This document shows positions 53,662-63,334 of a stretch of DNA of 64,000 nt, in pieces. The stretch is from Suilimivivens sp963650485 (GTDB lineage Bacteria > Bacillota > Clostridia > Lachnospirales > Lachnospiraceae): assembly GCA_963650485.1 (NCBI GenBank), contig CAVJLN010000005.1:20735-84734 (forward strand), given 5' to 3'. Each line of letters opens with the position of its first letter. The stretch's first letter is position 1. Both the position numbers and the translations under genes were made by a program. The notes under the pieces are model-generated. The model did not search any database. It was not told the origin of the DNA and saw nothing but the letters and a program-made list of their open reading frames with translations.

Positions 53662-55290
53662 TTACTGCACAATTCCCCAGTTCTGTACATTGTTAAAGAA
53701 GCCGTACACACCCTGTTCTACCCCTGTCAGACGATTGGCGGTAACACTCTGTGCCCCGATTACATAAGCTGAGAAGTAAGGGACGTCCTCCTGCATCTTT
53801 TCATCAATGATCCGGTAGAAGCCGGTCAGCTCCTGCGTATCCGAGGAGACTGTTGCTCCATCAAGGGCTGCTGCCACTTCTTCATCATAATATCCGGTCC
53901 AGCTTCCCTCTCCAGCCAGAAGATAAACCAGATCCAGGCTGTAATCAGCAGGTGGATAGGTATACTGAACAGCCAGCAGATCATAATCGGTAGAACCGGC
54001 CGTGCTCATCAGCGTTGCAAAATCAACGGTCTTAATCTCCACCTGAATACCGATTTCTGCCCACTGTGCAGCCATAATTGCTGCCGCATTGGCAAACGTC
54101 GTATCACTGGAATTGATGTAAAACCGCAATACCTGACTGCCATCCCAGCCTGCTTCCTGTAAAAGTGACTTTGCTTTTTCCGGATCGTACTTGGTTGGAA
54201 CGATACTGCTGTCATAATAAGGACTTACGGAAGATACAAAGCCATCGACAATTTCTCCATGTCCCTTCATTAAATCATTTAAGATTTTCTCCCGGTCGAT
54301 GCCGCAAAGTAATGCTTCACGGACTCTTTTGTCTGTCACATTCGCGGTCTGGATAAATACCGACTGATGTGTTACCGGCTTTGCATAGGTAACACTGACA
54401 TTGGAAAGTGCTTCAATACTGTCATAATCCGTTTCCGGAATATTGCTCATGGTCGGATGTGTCACATCAATCTCTCCGGATTTCAGTCCTGCGAGAATCT
54501 GACTGCCCTCCACAATCTTAAAGTTCAGCTTTTCAATTTTAGGCGCACCCTTAAAATAGTTGGTATTCGCCGTATAGGAAACATAATGCTCCGGATCAAA
54601 GTCTGTTACCATATAGGGTCCACTCACGACATCCGGATGGGAAAACCATTCGTTCGTCGTAAGCTCTGCTTCACTGAATTTCTCAATTACATGCTTCGGC
54701 ATGATGTGCATATATCTGGCATATCCGTTTTCAAAGCTGATCAATGACATCGGAGATTTTACTGTAAAAGTAACTGTCTTGTCATCCACAATCCGGATTC
54801 CTGCAACGCTGTCTGCATTTTCTTCTACAAATCCGGTTTCATCATCAACACCTTCAAACACATAATACATCATATACGGATTGGCAACCACCGGACTGCA
54901 CAGACGCCGCACGGTATATTCCACATCGGCTGCCGTAACCGGCGTCCCGTCAGACCAGGTGGCCGCATCGTCAATATGCACCGTAAAGGTCAGGTTATCC
55001 TCCGTCGTAATGGAATCTGCCAGCATCGGCACAAAGTTCAGATTCTGATCCAGCTCTACCAATGGCAGAAACATCAGTCCGCTGCTGTAATGATTCATCT
55101 CCGACATATCCATAACAAACGGATTGAAGCTCACCAGAGAACCGGTAACTCCAATATTCACAATGTCAGCAGAACCATTTCCGCCTGCTGCGCTCTCTGC
55201 TCCATCTGCACTGTTTCCACATCCTATAAGAGAAACGGTAAGTAAGGTACTAAGCAATAAAGTAAATCCCTTTTTCCAAAATTTTCTCAT
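53662..55290 (-). CDS. oppA: Oligopeptide-binding lipoprotein (SBP family 5)
   Basis: 542 aa extracytoplasmic solute-binding protein. Lipoprotein signal with lipobox LIGC (Cys about residue 24), Gly/Ala/Ser-rich linker, and SBP_bac_5 domain with WSDGTPVTAADVEYTVRRL. Captures peptides (or nickel/oligosaccharides in some relatives) for the OppBCDF channel. The ribosome binding site is GGAGGG. It is the first gene of the operon, 110 bases ahead of oppD. Confidence 0.93.
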   Translation of the reverse strand: MRKFWKKGFTLLLSTLLTVSLIGCGNSADGAESAAGGNGSADIVNIGVTGSLVSFNPFVMDMSEMNHYSSGLMFLPLVELDQNLNFVPMLADSITTEDNLTFTVHIDDAATWSDGTPVTAADVEYTVRRLCSPVVANPYMMYYVFEGVDDETGFVEENADSVAGIRIVDDKTVTFTVKSPMSLISFENGYARYMHIMPKHVIEKFSEAELTTNEWFSHPDVVSGPYMVTDFDPEHYVSYTANTNYFKGAPKIEKLNFKIVEGSQILAGLKSGEIDVTHPTMSNIPETDYDSIEALSNVSVTYAKPVTHQSVFIQTANVTDKRVREALLCGIDREKILNDLMKGHGEIVDGFVSSVSPYYDSSIVPTKYDPEKAKSLLQEAGWDGSQVLRFYINSSDTTFANAAAIMAAQWAEIGIQVEIKTVDFATLMSTAGSTDYDLLAVQYTYPPADYSLDLVYLLAGEGSWTGYYDEEVAAALDGATVSSDTQELTGFYRIIDEKMQEDVPYFSAYVIGAQSVTANRLTGVEQGVYGFFNNVQNWGIVQ

Positions 55291-55315
55291 AACATCCCTC
55301 CATAAAAAGCCCTAT

Positions 55316-55400
55316 AGCTCTGACTGAGTAACAAGTTCTCTGTGAGCTGGCTCCCTCGAACTTGTTACTCAGTCAGAGCTGCATGGCTGTACTGTTGAAT
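55316..55400. repeat. 23-bp perfect hairpin with attached repeat end
   Basis: Arms 55316-55338 and 55358-55380 are perfectly complementary around a 19-base loop. GCATGGCTGTACTGTTGAA, a degenerate family end, follows immediately at 55381. The element sits just upstream of the oppA ribosome binding site on the minus strand, so it may also affect opp transcription. Confidence 0.65.
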
Positions 55401-55421
55401 CATATTTTCTCACATTAGTTT

Positions 55422-55494
55422 GAAAAAATAAAGCCCACATATTATAAAATTTACGATAACTATTCAAAATAACTATCCTTTATAATATGTGAGC
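55422..55494 (-). terminator. nptA-type gene terminator with embedded repeat
   Basis: GCTCACATATTATAAA pairs with TTTATAATATGTGGGC (55479-55494 with 55433-55448), followed on the minus strand by TTTATTTTTTC. Within the loop GATAGTTATTTTGAATAGTTATC forms a second stem made of the variant family end. Confidence 0.75.
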
Positions 55495-55567
55495 CTGTGT
55501 TACGGTGTATGTAATTTTCTATTTTAAAACTCTTGCAGCTATTCAGAATAGACACGAACCCTTGGAG

Positions 55568-57319
55568 TTATAATTCCTGCACAGCATATTTCTTACTATA
55601 CACGCCAAATTTATTCTGAAACTCCTTGCTATCCTCGTGAACTGCCTGCAGGGTCTCATGAAGATGAAGCTCATGATGCGCAACATCAATCACACAGCCT
55701 GCAATATTGGAACAGTGATCCGCTGTTCTCTCAAGGCAGGTCAGAAGATCGGACCACACAAAGCCCGCAATCACGCTGCAGCTTCCTTGCTGCATACGCA
55801 GGATATGACGGGTACGCATTTCCTCCTTCAAAGCATCAATGACCTGCTCCAAAGGTTCTACATTGATTGCACTTTCAATATTATTTTCAGCAAAGGCCTC
55901 ATAGGACAGGTCCAGAATCTCTTCCACCGCAGCGGAAATTACCTTAAAGTCACTCTTAGCACTGTCAGAAAAGGTCAGTTCCTTCTCACGCATTTCTGCG
56001 GAAGCTTCCAGAATATTAACCGCATGATCCGAAATCCGTTCAAAGTCACCAATAATTTTCATCAGCATGGTAACCTCTTCACCATCTTCACTGCTGATTT
56101 TCTGGGAACTTAATTTAATAAGATAAGAGCCTAAAATATCTTCATAATGATCGGTAATATCTTCCTTGTTCCGAATGCTTTCCTCAAGCTGTGGTGTGTA
56201 ATGGTCAAAGCTCTGTAACGCTTCCTTTAAAGAAGTCACCGCATCCCTTGCCATATCAACGGCAATAGTATGACATTGCTGCAGAGCAAGTGTCGGTGTT
56301 GCAAGAAGACGTTCATCCAACTCAGTATCCTTCTCTGCTCCGGTCGTTCCCGGTACAAGAATGCAAACCACCTTCTCCAGCAGTCCCGTCAGCGGCATGA
56401 ATAACATAACGTTAAGAACCTTAAATAATGTGTTCACAATTGCAATGCCAAGTGGTGTTGCTACCGCTGTCAGAAGCGGCGGTGCAAAGACGGATCGGAT
56501 CACACAGTATACGATAAGCCATACCAATGCACCCCCGATATTTAAGGTCAGGTGAGCTACTGCCGCACGCTTCGCATCCCTCTTCGTTCCGATACTTGAA
56601 AGCATTGCCGTAATGCAGGTTCCGATTGCATCACCCATAACGATCGGGATAGCTGCTCCAAAGGTAATCTGTCCGGTCATACTTAACGCCTGCAGAATTC
56701 CGACCGAAGCCGAGCTCGATTGAATGATACAGGTCAGCACGGTTCCTGCCAGAAGTCCCAGGAGCGGATTCGTGAACATAATAAACAGCTCTCGGAAGGC
56801 CGGCACCTCAGAAAGGCCGGATACTGCCCCGGACATGGCCTCCATTCCGAACATCAATGTGGCAAAGCCCAGAAAAATTGCTCCGGTATCCTTCTTCTTT
56901 GAAGACCCTGTAAACATATACAGAATAATTCCCACCAAGGCAAGCACCGGTGTAAAGGAAGTCGGCTTCATAAGTCTTACCCAGAAATTATCGCCACTGA
57001 TTCCTCCGAGGGAAAGCAGCCATCCGGTGACTGTCGTTCCAACGTTAGCACCCATGATTACATGAATCGCCTGTCTTAAATTCATCAGTCCGGAATTTAC
57101 AAACCCGACAACCATAACAGTCGTTGCCGATGAACTCTGAATGATAGACGTCACTCCAAGTCCTGTCAGAAATCCGGCCAATTTCCCTGTCGTCATTTTC
57201 GAAAGCAAGGTGCGAAGCTTATTCCCCGCTCTGCTCTCCAGTGCCTCCCCCATGACATTCATACCAAAAAGGAACAGACACAATCCGCCAATCAATGTTA
57301 ATACATCAAACAAGTCCAT
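55568..57319 (-). CDS. Na/Pi cotransporter with C-terminal PhoU-like domain
   Basis: 583 aa from the ATG at 57319 (GTGAGG upstream; open 23 codons further). Two Na_Pi_cotrans repeats with the QSSSA motifs (IIQSSSATTVMVVGF and CIIQSSSASVGILQ) make the membrane part, residues 1-~330. The cytoplasmic C-terminal ~200 residues are a PhoU-like helical bundle (MKIIGDFERISDHAVNI, LERTADHCSNIAG). Imports phosphate with sodium. Confidence 0.92.
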   Translation of the reverse strand: MDLFDVLTLIGGLCLFLFGMNVMGEALESRAGNKLRTLLSKMTTGKLAGFLTGLGVTSIIQSSSATTVMVVGFVNSGLMNLRQAIHVIMGANVGTTVTGWLLSLGGISGDNFWVRLMKPTSFTPVLALVGIILYMFTGSSKKKDTGAIFLGFATLMFGMEAMSGAVSGLSEVPAFRELFIMFTNPLLGLLAGTVLTCIIQSSSASVGILQALSMTGQITFGAAIPIVMGDAIGTCITAMLSSIGTKRDAKRAAVAHLTLNIGGALVWLIVYCVIRSVFAPPLLTAVATPLGIAIVNTLFKVLNVMLFMPLTGLLEKVVCILVPGTTGAEKDTELDERLLATPTLALQQCHTIAVDMARDAVTSLKEALQSFDHYTPQLEESIRNKEDITDHYEDILGSYLIKLSSQKISSEDGEEVTMLMKIIGDFERISDHAVNILEASAEMREKELTFSDSAKSDFKVISAAVEEILDLSYEAFAENNIESAINVEPLEQVIDALKEEMRTRHILRMQQGSCSVIAGFVWSDLLTCLERTADHCSNIAGCVIDVAHHELHLHETLQAVHEDSKEFQNKFGVYSKKYAVQEL

Positions 57320-57374
57320 TTTACATACCTCACTTCCAGATTTTACAAATGACCGAAAATGCTCCACTTTTATT

Positions 57375-57418
57375 AGTGTACAAAACAAATGTAAATTCTG
57401 TCGAGAGGTTTTTGTAAA
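57375..57418 (-). promoter_or_regulatory. Promoter of the Na/Pi cotransporter gene
   Basis: On the minus strand, TCGACA (57404-57399), an 18-base spacer and TACACT (57380-57375). TTTACA occurs twice (57418-57413 and 57395-57390), which resembles half-sites of Gram-positive Pho boxes, but the 23-base period is not the usual spacing, so PhoP control is only a suggestion. Confidence 0.4.
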
Positions 57419-57432
57419 GTTCCTGTAAAATT

Positions 57433-57464
57433 GTAACAGTTCACTCGTTCTTCAATCCAGTAAC
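57433..57464. repeat. Dispersed repeat GTAACAGTTCACTCG
   Basis: GTAACAGTTCACTCG to CCAGTAAC matches the reverse complement of 15810-15841 at about 80 percent identity. It lies directly after the spoVT stop codon. Confidence 0.55.
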
Positions 57465-57472
57465 GACAATTA

Positions 57473-58018
57473 TTACTGCTCCATCTGGCGTCCCAGGAAT
57501 CCGGCAGCCGACTGGATCAGCTTCAGCTCCACTTCCCCCATTTTCTCCTTATCTGCTGTGCCAAGCAGGAGCACCGCTCCGATCACATCACCCTCGCAGA
57601 TAATCGGGCAGATTGCCTCTTCGGCATAATCATCGGTATTATCCTTCACCACAGAAATAAACCGCTGATCATCTGCCATTGCCATCAGCGTCTCCCGGTT
57701 TTCCAGTTTGATCTCCAGCTCCCTGCTGATCGACTTTCCCAAAAATGTCCGAAATCCGCCTGCAGCTGCAATAAACTGATCACGATCCGTAATCAATGCT
57801 GCTCTTCCCGATACCTGTGCCAGACTCTCCGCATATTGTTTGGCAAACACACTGATCTCACCCATCGGAGAGTACTTTTTCAGAATGATTTCGCCCTCTC
57901 TTCCTGAAAAAATTTCTATCGGATCACTTTCGCGGATACGAAGTGTTCTTCTTAATTCCTTCGGAATGACAATCCTGCCCAGCTCATCAATCCTCCTCAC
58001 AATTCCTGTTGCTCTCAT
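57473..58018 (-). CDS. spoVT: Stage V sporulation regulator SpoVT
   Basis: 181 aa. An N-terminal AbrB swapped-hairpin DNA-binding domain (GIVRRIDELGRIVIPKELR) and a C-terminal GAF-like domain (~55-180), the exact SpoVT layout and length (178 aa in Bacillus subtilis). It tunes sigma-G genes in the forespore. The start follows CAGGAGGGTCTTGAT. A near-perfect sigma-G promoter lies upstream, and the Shine-Dalgarno can be sequestered in read-through RNA from lacI. Its presence marks an endospore-former lineage. Confidence 0.95.
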   Translation of the reverse strand: MRATGIVRRIDELGRIVIPKELRRTLRIRESDPIEIFSGREGEIILKKYSPMGEISVFAKQYAESLAQVSGRAALITDRDQFIAAAGGFRTFLGKSISRELEIKLENRETLMAMADDQRFISVVKDNTDDYAEEAICPIICEGDVIGAVLLLGTADKEKMGEVELKLIQSAAGFLGRQMEQ

Positions 58019-58025
58019 ATCAAGA

Positions 58026-58081
58026 CCCTCCTGATTTCCATATAAATACTGTATGGGTAGTATGTGGAAATCGGAGGGTTT
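58026..58081 (-). promoter_or_regulatory. Stem sequestering the spoVT Shine-Dalgarno
   Basis: In minus-strand RNA, CCCTCCGATTTCCA pairs with TGGAAATCAGGAGGG over 14 bp with one bulged A; the second arm contains the spoVT ribosome binding site. The first arm lies inside the sigma-G promoter spacer, so RNA starting at that promoter would lack it. Confidence 0.65.
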
Positions 58082-58087
58082 TATTCA
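58058..58087 (-). promoter_or_regulatory. Sigma-G-like promoter of spoVT
   Basis: TGAATA (58087-58082), a 17-base spacer and CATACTA (58064-58058) match the forespore sigma-G consensus. It starts right after the lacI-type gene stop codon. SpoVT is sigma-G-dependent in Bacillus, which agrees. Confidence 0.75.
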
Positions 58088-58089
58088 AC

Positions 58090-59136
58090 TTATATATTCT
58101 GTTTAAAATGCACAGTCAGATTTGTATAGCAGACTCTTGTATCGGGTTTTTGACCATATATGAGATAGTCCCCCAAAAGTCGCAATGCCTTTTTCCCCTG
58201 ACTTTCCGGATCCTGGGAAATCGTCATGGATATTTCACCATTCAGCACCAGCTCTCTCTGCTTCGAAGTTAAATCATTGGTTAATACATATCTCTTCTTA
58301 CCGTCATTGGAATTTCTTATAGCGTCAAAAATCCGGTAATTTCCCGGATTAATTACATAAATCAAATCGGCCTGCGGTGATTTTCCAAGCAGATCTGCAA
58401 CCTTATTGCTGTGATCTGCTGTATAATTGTCGGATTTTAATACCTCATTAAAAACGATCTCCATATCAGGATAAAAATTATGGATTTCATGAATAAAGCC
58501 ATTGCATCGTCCAACATAACTCGAAACTTTATCACTATCCATGGACAAAATGCCGACTTTTCCCTTTTCCCCGGTCATAAAAGCGGCAAGCCCAGCAGCC
58601 ATTCTTCCTGCTTTTTCATAATCACACTGTACCACTGCCAGATATTTTCCCTGATCAGCTTTCATATTGTAAAGTGTTACCGGAATCTTTCGTCTTTCTG
58701 CTTCATCCAAAATAAACTGAAGCTGCTCGGAATTACCACCAAGCGTTACAAGTCCGTCCAATTCTGACCACTCTTCCTCAGTCAGTACAGGATACACATC
58801 CTCACCTGTTTCAAAGTCAAAAAGAATCGAGTAGAAAATGACGGTAATGTCATATTTTTTAAGATTTTCCGTTTCCGTCATTGCACCCTTTTTCACATCT
58901 TCATAAAATTCTGACGGTGCTTGTTCACTGCTCGGAATCATGAACCCGATATTTAGTTTCTTTTTCTTGATTGCAAGCGCTTTTCCTATTTCGTCAGGCA
59001 CATATCCCAGCTCTTTTGCAATTTGCCGGACTCTCTCTGCTGTTTCCGGCTTTACTCTTCCCCGGTTATGCAAGACACGGTCTACTGTTCCGATAGACAC
59101 TTCTGCAGCCGCTGCAATTTCCTTTATACTTGCCAT
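58090..59136 (-). CDS. LacI-family transcriptional regulator
   Basis: 348 aa. The N-terminal LacI helix-turn-helix and hinge (IKEIAAAAEVSIGTVDRVLHNRGRV, residues ~3-28) are followed by a periplasmic-binding-protein-like sensor of the type-1/ribose class (GFMIPSSEQAPSEFYEDVKKG). Downstream of the GH3 and symporter genes but after a terminator, so it has its own promoter or is reached by read-through. It probably controls that pair; the large inverted repeat at 63474 is the best operator candidate. Confidence 0.9.
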   Translation of the reverse strand: MASIKEIAAAAEVSIGTVDRVLHNRGRVKPETAERVRQIAKELGYVPDEIGKALAIKKKKLNIGFMIPSSEQAPSEFYEDVKKGAMTETENLKKYDITVIFYSILFDFETGEDVYPVLTEEEWSELDGLVTLGGNSEQLQFILDEAERRKIPVTLYNMKADQGKYLAVVQCDYEKAGRMAAGLAAFMTGEKGKVGILSMDSDKVSSYVGRCNGFIHEIHNFYPDMEIVFNEVLKSDNYTADHSNKVADLLGKSPQADLIYVINPGNYRIFDAIRNSNDGKKRYVLTNDLTSKQRELVLNGEISMTISQDPESQGKKALRLLGDYLIYGQKPDTRVCYTNLTVHFKQNI

Positions 59137-59241
59137 TTTATTTTCCTATCAGATCTCTTTTGATTTCAACATTTGTATTTTAACACAAAATTGTAGAATA
59201 AGAAATTCTCAATTTCTGCATTCTGAACTGCAATGGCAAAA

Positions 59242-59290
59242 GGGTGTAACAATTCTGTTAAAATTGCCACACCCTAATATTTTATGATCT
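59242..59290 (-). terminator. GH3 gene terminator
   Basis: GGGTGTGGCAATT pairs with AATTGTTACACCC (59242-59274, one mismatch), then TTTTGCC on the minus strand, 27 bases after the GH3 stop codon. Confidence 0.75.
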
Positions 59291-59300
59291 TTTTCTGTAA

Positions 59301-61880
59301 TTATTTTACTGCCACTGGAATTGTTTTCTGCATTTTCTGATTTTCATGGCGGACTGTCACGATAATCTGTGCCACACCTGCTCCGATCGCCTGTACTATT
59401 CCATCCGGCTGCACTTCTACGATGCCTTCCCGGTTCACCTGATAGGATATTTGATAATCCCGCTCCTTCAAGTGTGTTGCATCATCAAGTACTGCTGCAA
59501 CCTGAATCTGTCCTGTTTCTCCCAGCTTGTATACATATCTGCTGATCGTACAGTAAATATTGGATAATGGAGGTTTCCAGTCTCCTTTAATCTGGAATGG
59601 TGCTTCGCAGACGATATCCTCTGCATTTTTACCTATTTCCAGTTCATACTCTCCTTCTTCCACGATCATTTTTTGGTAAAAATTGCTATAGAAACTGATT
59701 TCATGCAAAGGAATCGTAAACGGAACCGTCTTTGTTTCACCCGGCTTCAGATTAACTTTAACAAATCCTTTCAACTGTCTTACCGGTTTATCAAATCCTG
59801 GAAGTTCTTCATGTTTCTTTCTTACATAAATTTCGACAATCTCTTTTCCTTCTACCTTTCCGGCATTCGTAACATCCACAGAGCCTTCCAGTACTTCATT
59901 TGCATCCAGCATTTTGTTCTTTATCCGAAGATTACAGTATTCATAAGTAGTATAGCTCAGTCCGTATCCAAACGGGAAGTTTACCTTTCCGTCGTAATAC
60001 ATGTAGGTACGGCCTTTTTTGCTATAGGTATCTTTCTTCTTGATTCCATAATCATTCACGTCCGGCAGATCCTTCAGATCATGATACCAGCTACAGGTCA
60101 GTTTAGCATTCGGATTCACTTTTCCAAAAATCACATTTGCTATTGCCGTTCCCTGCGCCTGCCCGCAATAATGCGCATTCAGGATGGCCGGTGCCTTTTC
60201 AAGGAACTCGCCGGTTACCGTGCCGAGCGTGGTAAGCGCAATAACTGTATTCGGATTTTTTTCCAGAACCGTCAATATTTTTTCATTCTGTCCGTAAGGC
60301 AGATCCAGAGTCATTCGGTCATGCTCCTCAGACGCTGTTGTAGAATCGGTTCCTGCTACAAAAATAACAAGGTCTGCTTTTTGTGCCTGTTCCAAAACTC
60401 TCGCAAAGAGAATTTCATCTGCAACTCCTTTATCAGGATCTTCCCTGAAATGTCTGTCCGGAGTTGCAAACATTTTCTTTCCTTCTTCTTCTGTCACGTT
60501 ATCCGGCATATATTCTTCGGTAAACAGCTCCTCCGGATCTACACCAGGTAATGCAGAAGGAATCGCATCATCCTTCTTTTCTTTTCCGGTACACCAGCCC
60601 TTTTCATATACGGTTTCAAAACCATACTCTTTTCCAAACTCCTCAACTGCATCTACCGTCATCACATTCACAACGGTATCTACCAACGGATTTTCGGCTC
60701 CGGCACTATATCCTCCAAGTTCCCGATATCTGGCATTTGGTCCAACTACCAATACCCGCTTTACCTTCCAGGGATCTACTGGTAACAATGAGTTTTCGTT
60801 TTTCAGCAATACAATCGAATCGTTAGCGGCTTCTACTGCCAACTCCGTATTTTCTTTACTGCAGACGTGCTCCATTCCTATATTAAAATATGGCGTTCTG
60901 TCGGTTTCATTCAGAAGACCGGCTTTAAAACGGCTTAACATGGTCCTGACGGCCGCACGATCAATCTCATCTTCCGAAATTAATCCTCTTTCGTATGCCG
61001 CCCGCAGATACTTCCGGTACTCCTTACCAGCCGTATTGTCCGTTCCTGCCTTCACGCACAAAGCTACCGCCTCTTCCATATCCTTAGTATAGTAATGTGC
61101 CGTATTATTGGCAGATACAAACATCGGGTTCATAAAAACATCCCCTACTGCTCCTGCATCTGATACAACCATTCCATCAAATCCCCACTCCTCCCGGAGA
61201 AGTGTCGTCAGCATAAATTCATTACAGGAAGCCGGTACTCCGTTGATCCGGTTATAAGATGTCATGATTGAACCGGCTTTTCCCTCTTTTACTGCATACT
61301 CATAAACCTTTGCGTAATATTCACGTATCGTCGCCATATCCGCATTGGAAGATCCACAATGACGATTGTTTTCACCTGAATTCATCATGTAATGCTTCGG
61401 CGTTGCAACCGTTTTGTAATAAACAGGATCCTCTCCCTGCATTCCCTGAATATAGCTCACAGCCATTTTTCCGGTAAGAAATGGATCCTCTCCGAAATTT
61501 TCATCACTTCTGCCATTTCTGGGATCCCTGGCCAGATTAATCGTCGGGCACCAGTAATGCAGTTCATCTCCATCCTGATTATGGTATGCCCGGATCTCAT
61601 CTGAAATTGCGGTTGTTACTCTCTTAATCAGCTCTCTGTCCCAGGACTGTGACATTGCAAGGCATACCGGAAAACTGGTAAAATTCATGGTTCTGAATTT
61701 GAAGGGGCCAAAGGCGCCATGTGATGCTTCATTCCAATAATTGTAATAAGGAATGCCAAGTCTTTTGATGGCAGCTCCATGATTCCCTATCTCATATATT
61801 TTTTCATCCAATGTCATTTCAGAAACAATACTGACCGCCCGTTCCTCCAGAGTATAGCTTTCATCCTTATATATTTCCAT
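59301..61880 (-). CDS. GH3 glycosidase, canonical order, with C-terminal Ig-like domain
   Basis: 859 aa, no signal peptide, so cytoplasmic. N-terminal TIM barrel with NLARDPRNGRSDENFGEDP, KHYMMNSGENNR and nucleophile Asp in GMVVSDAGAVG; then the alpha/beta domain (VLLKNENSLLPV), Fn3-like domain (EIYVRKKHEELPGFDKPV), and a ~85-residue bacterial Ig-like (BIG2-type) tail from ~775. The ENFGEDP pattern occurs in beta-xylosidase/arabinofuranosidase and beta-glucosidase members alike. It is 98 bases after the GPH symporter gene, so it probably cleaves the imported disaccharide. Confidence 0.92.
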   Translation of the reverse strand: MEIYKDESYTLEERAVSIVSEMTLDEKIYEIGNHGAAIKRLGIPYYNYWNEASHGAFGPFKFRTMNFTSFPVCLAMSQSWDRELIKRVTTAISDEIRAYHNQDGDELHYWCPTINLARDPRNGRSDENFGEDPFLTGKMAVSYIQGMQGEDPVYYKTVATPKHYMMNSGENNRHCGSSNADMATIREYYAKVYEYAVKEGKAGSIMTSYNRINGVPASCNEFMLTTLLREEWGFDGMVVSDAGAVGDVFMNPMFVSANNTAHYYTKDMEEAVALCVKAGTDNTAGKEYRKYLRAAYERGLISEDEIDRAAVRTMLSRFKAGLLNETDRTPYFNIGMEHVCSKENTELAVEAANDSIVLLKNENSLLPVDPWKVKRVLVVGPNARYRELGGYSAGAENPLVDTVVNVMTVDAVEEFGKEYGFETVYEKGWCTGKEKKDDAIPSALPGVDPEELFTEEYMPDNVTEEEGKKMFATPDRHFREDPDKGVADEILFARVLEQAQKADLVIFVAGTDSTTASEEHDRMTLDLPYGQNEKILTVLEKNPNTVIALTTLGTVTGEFLEKAPAILNAHYCGQAQGTAIANVIFGKVNPNAKLTCSWYHDLKDLPDVNDYGIKKKDTYSKKGRTYMYYDGKVNFPFGYGLSYTTYEYCNLRIKNKMLDANEVLEGSVDVTNAGKVEGKEIVEIYVRKKHEELPGFDKPVRQLKGFVKVNLKPGETKTVPFTIPLHEISFYSNFYQKMIVEEGEYELEIGKNAEDIVCEAPFQIKGDWKPPLSNIYCTISRYVYKLGETGQIQVAAVLDDATHLKERDYQISYQVNREGIVEVQPDGIVQAIGAGVAQIIVTVRHENQKMQKTIPVAVK

Positions 61881-61978
61881 TATACAATCCTCTCTCGTAA
61901 CTGTTATGTATCTTTTCAGGTACTGTTTTGCTGTCTTTATCCCATGTATCTGGATATAATTTATCTACACTGTCGGGA

Positions 61979-63334
61979 TTATGCTTTCTGCGTGCGCAGC
62001 TTATCATTTGCTTTGGAAACATTTAATGTAACCATCACAACAGCCAACAGCGTATTCAGTATAAACGGAACCAGAAGATACATAATCTTTAACATACTGA
62101 TACATTCCGGAGTCTGTGTTACTGCGTTTGCTACATAACCGCCTGCTTCCAGCATCCATCCGGCAACCACAGTACCGATAGCTGATCCAATTTTAATTCC
62201 AACGGAAGAGCAGGAGAAAATTGTACCATCAATTCTCTTTCCGGAAGTCAGGAAGGTATATTCAGAAACGTCCGCAATAACTGCATTCAGGTCACCAGCT
62301 ACAGGACAGCTAAAGATCTGTGAAATTGCCATGCAGATAAGCATCAAAGGAATATTTCCCATCAATCCAAACACTCCAAATAAACCTCTGAATACTGCTG
62401 CTCCAGCATAACCCCAAATATTAGCCTTATATACGCCTGTCTTCTGAATCACAATCGGAACAAATAACAGTCCGATAATCATTGGCAGGTTCATTGCTAT
62501 TGAAAAGGTGCCATATAAGTTTTCATCTCCAAGAATGTACTTCATATAGTAAATGCCAACTGCTGCAAATCCATCACTTGCATAGATAAAAAGATAGGTC
62601 GCCATGATTCCGAAATAATATTTATTTTTAAGTAAAAGCTTAAAAGACGTAAGGAAATCAATATCTGCATCGTTTTTCGGTCCATCTACTGTAACATCAT
62701 TCAGCTCATCTTCAGGCAGCTCCTTAACAGAGAATACAGAGATTGTATTTACTACTACAGAGGCAATTGCAAAGATAATAGCTGTTACTGTCCATCCCAT
62801 AGCAGCGGCCATTCTTGTTCCAGCCCAGGATACTACCATTCCGGTAGCAAATGAGAACATAAAGCGGATTGTTCCCATCATAACTCTTTCGTTTTCATTC
62901 TTAGTAATTAATGCAGTCAATGCGGAGTATGAAATGTTGTTTGCTGTATAGAATAATGCATTCAATGCCGTATAAAAAATGAAAAACCACGCATATTTAG
63001 CTGCGTCTCCCAGTCCACCGGGAATTGCAAACAAAGCAATCATGCAGATGGCATTACCAAAAGATGACCAGAACATCCATGGTCTTGCTTTTCCCATTTT
63101 CGTATGGGTCTTGTCCAGCAGATGTCCAAAAAATACATCCGACACACCATCAAGAACCTTAGATACAGCAATCAATGTGGCAACAATTCCAGCACTTAAT
63201 CCCACCGAGTCCGTCATCACAATCAATACAAAATTCATAATTACCGAATAAACAAAATTGGCTGCCATATCTCCGCTTCCGTAACCAATCATGTTAAACC
63301 AGTTTAAATACCTTTTTTCTTTCATTTTCTCCAT
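61979..63334 (-). CDS. GPH-family glycoside symporter
   Basis: 451 aa from the ATG at 63334 (GAGGAGG upstream; open 20 codons further). Twelve transmembrane helices with the GPH signature loop LLDKTHTKMGKARPWMFWSS and a YTFLTSGKRIDGTIFSCSS segment near the middle of the second half. Expected to import a glycoside with Na+ or H+. It forms a likely operon with the GH3 gene. Confidence 0.92.
   Translation of the reverse strand: MEKMKEKRYLNWFNMIGYGSGDMAANFVYSVIMNFVLIVMTDSVGLSAGIVATLIAVSKVLDGVSDVFFGHLLDKTHTKMGKARPWMFWSSFGNAICMIALFAIPGGLGDAAKYAWFFIFYTALNALFYTANNISYSALTALITKNENERVMMGTIRFMFSFATGMVVSWAGTRMAAAMGWTVTAIIFAIASVVVNTISVFSVKELPEDELNDVTVDGPKNDADIDFLTSFKLLLKNKYYFGIMATYLFIYASDGFAAVGIYYMKYILGDENLYGTFSIAMNLPMIIGLLFVPIVIQKTGVYKANIWGYAGAAVFRGLFGVFGLMGNIPLMLICMAISQIFSCPVAGDLNAVIADVSEYTFLTSGKRIDGTIFSCSSVGIKIGSAIGTVVAGWMLEAGGYVANAVTQTPECISMLKIMYLLVPFILNTLLAVVMVTLNVSKANDKLRTQKA

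Noticed and set aside
58026..58084. Plus-strand terminator reading of the stem before spoVT (stem followed by TTTTATTC)
   Set aside because: No plus-strand gene precedes it; the minus-strand reading with the promoter and ribosome site explains it better.
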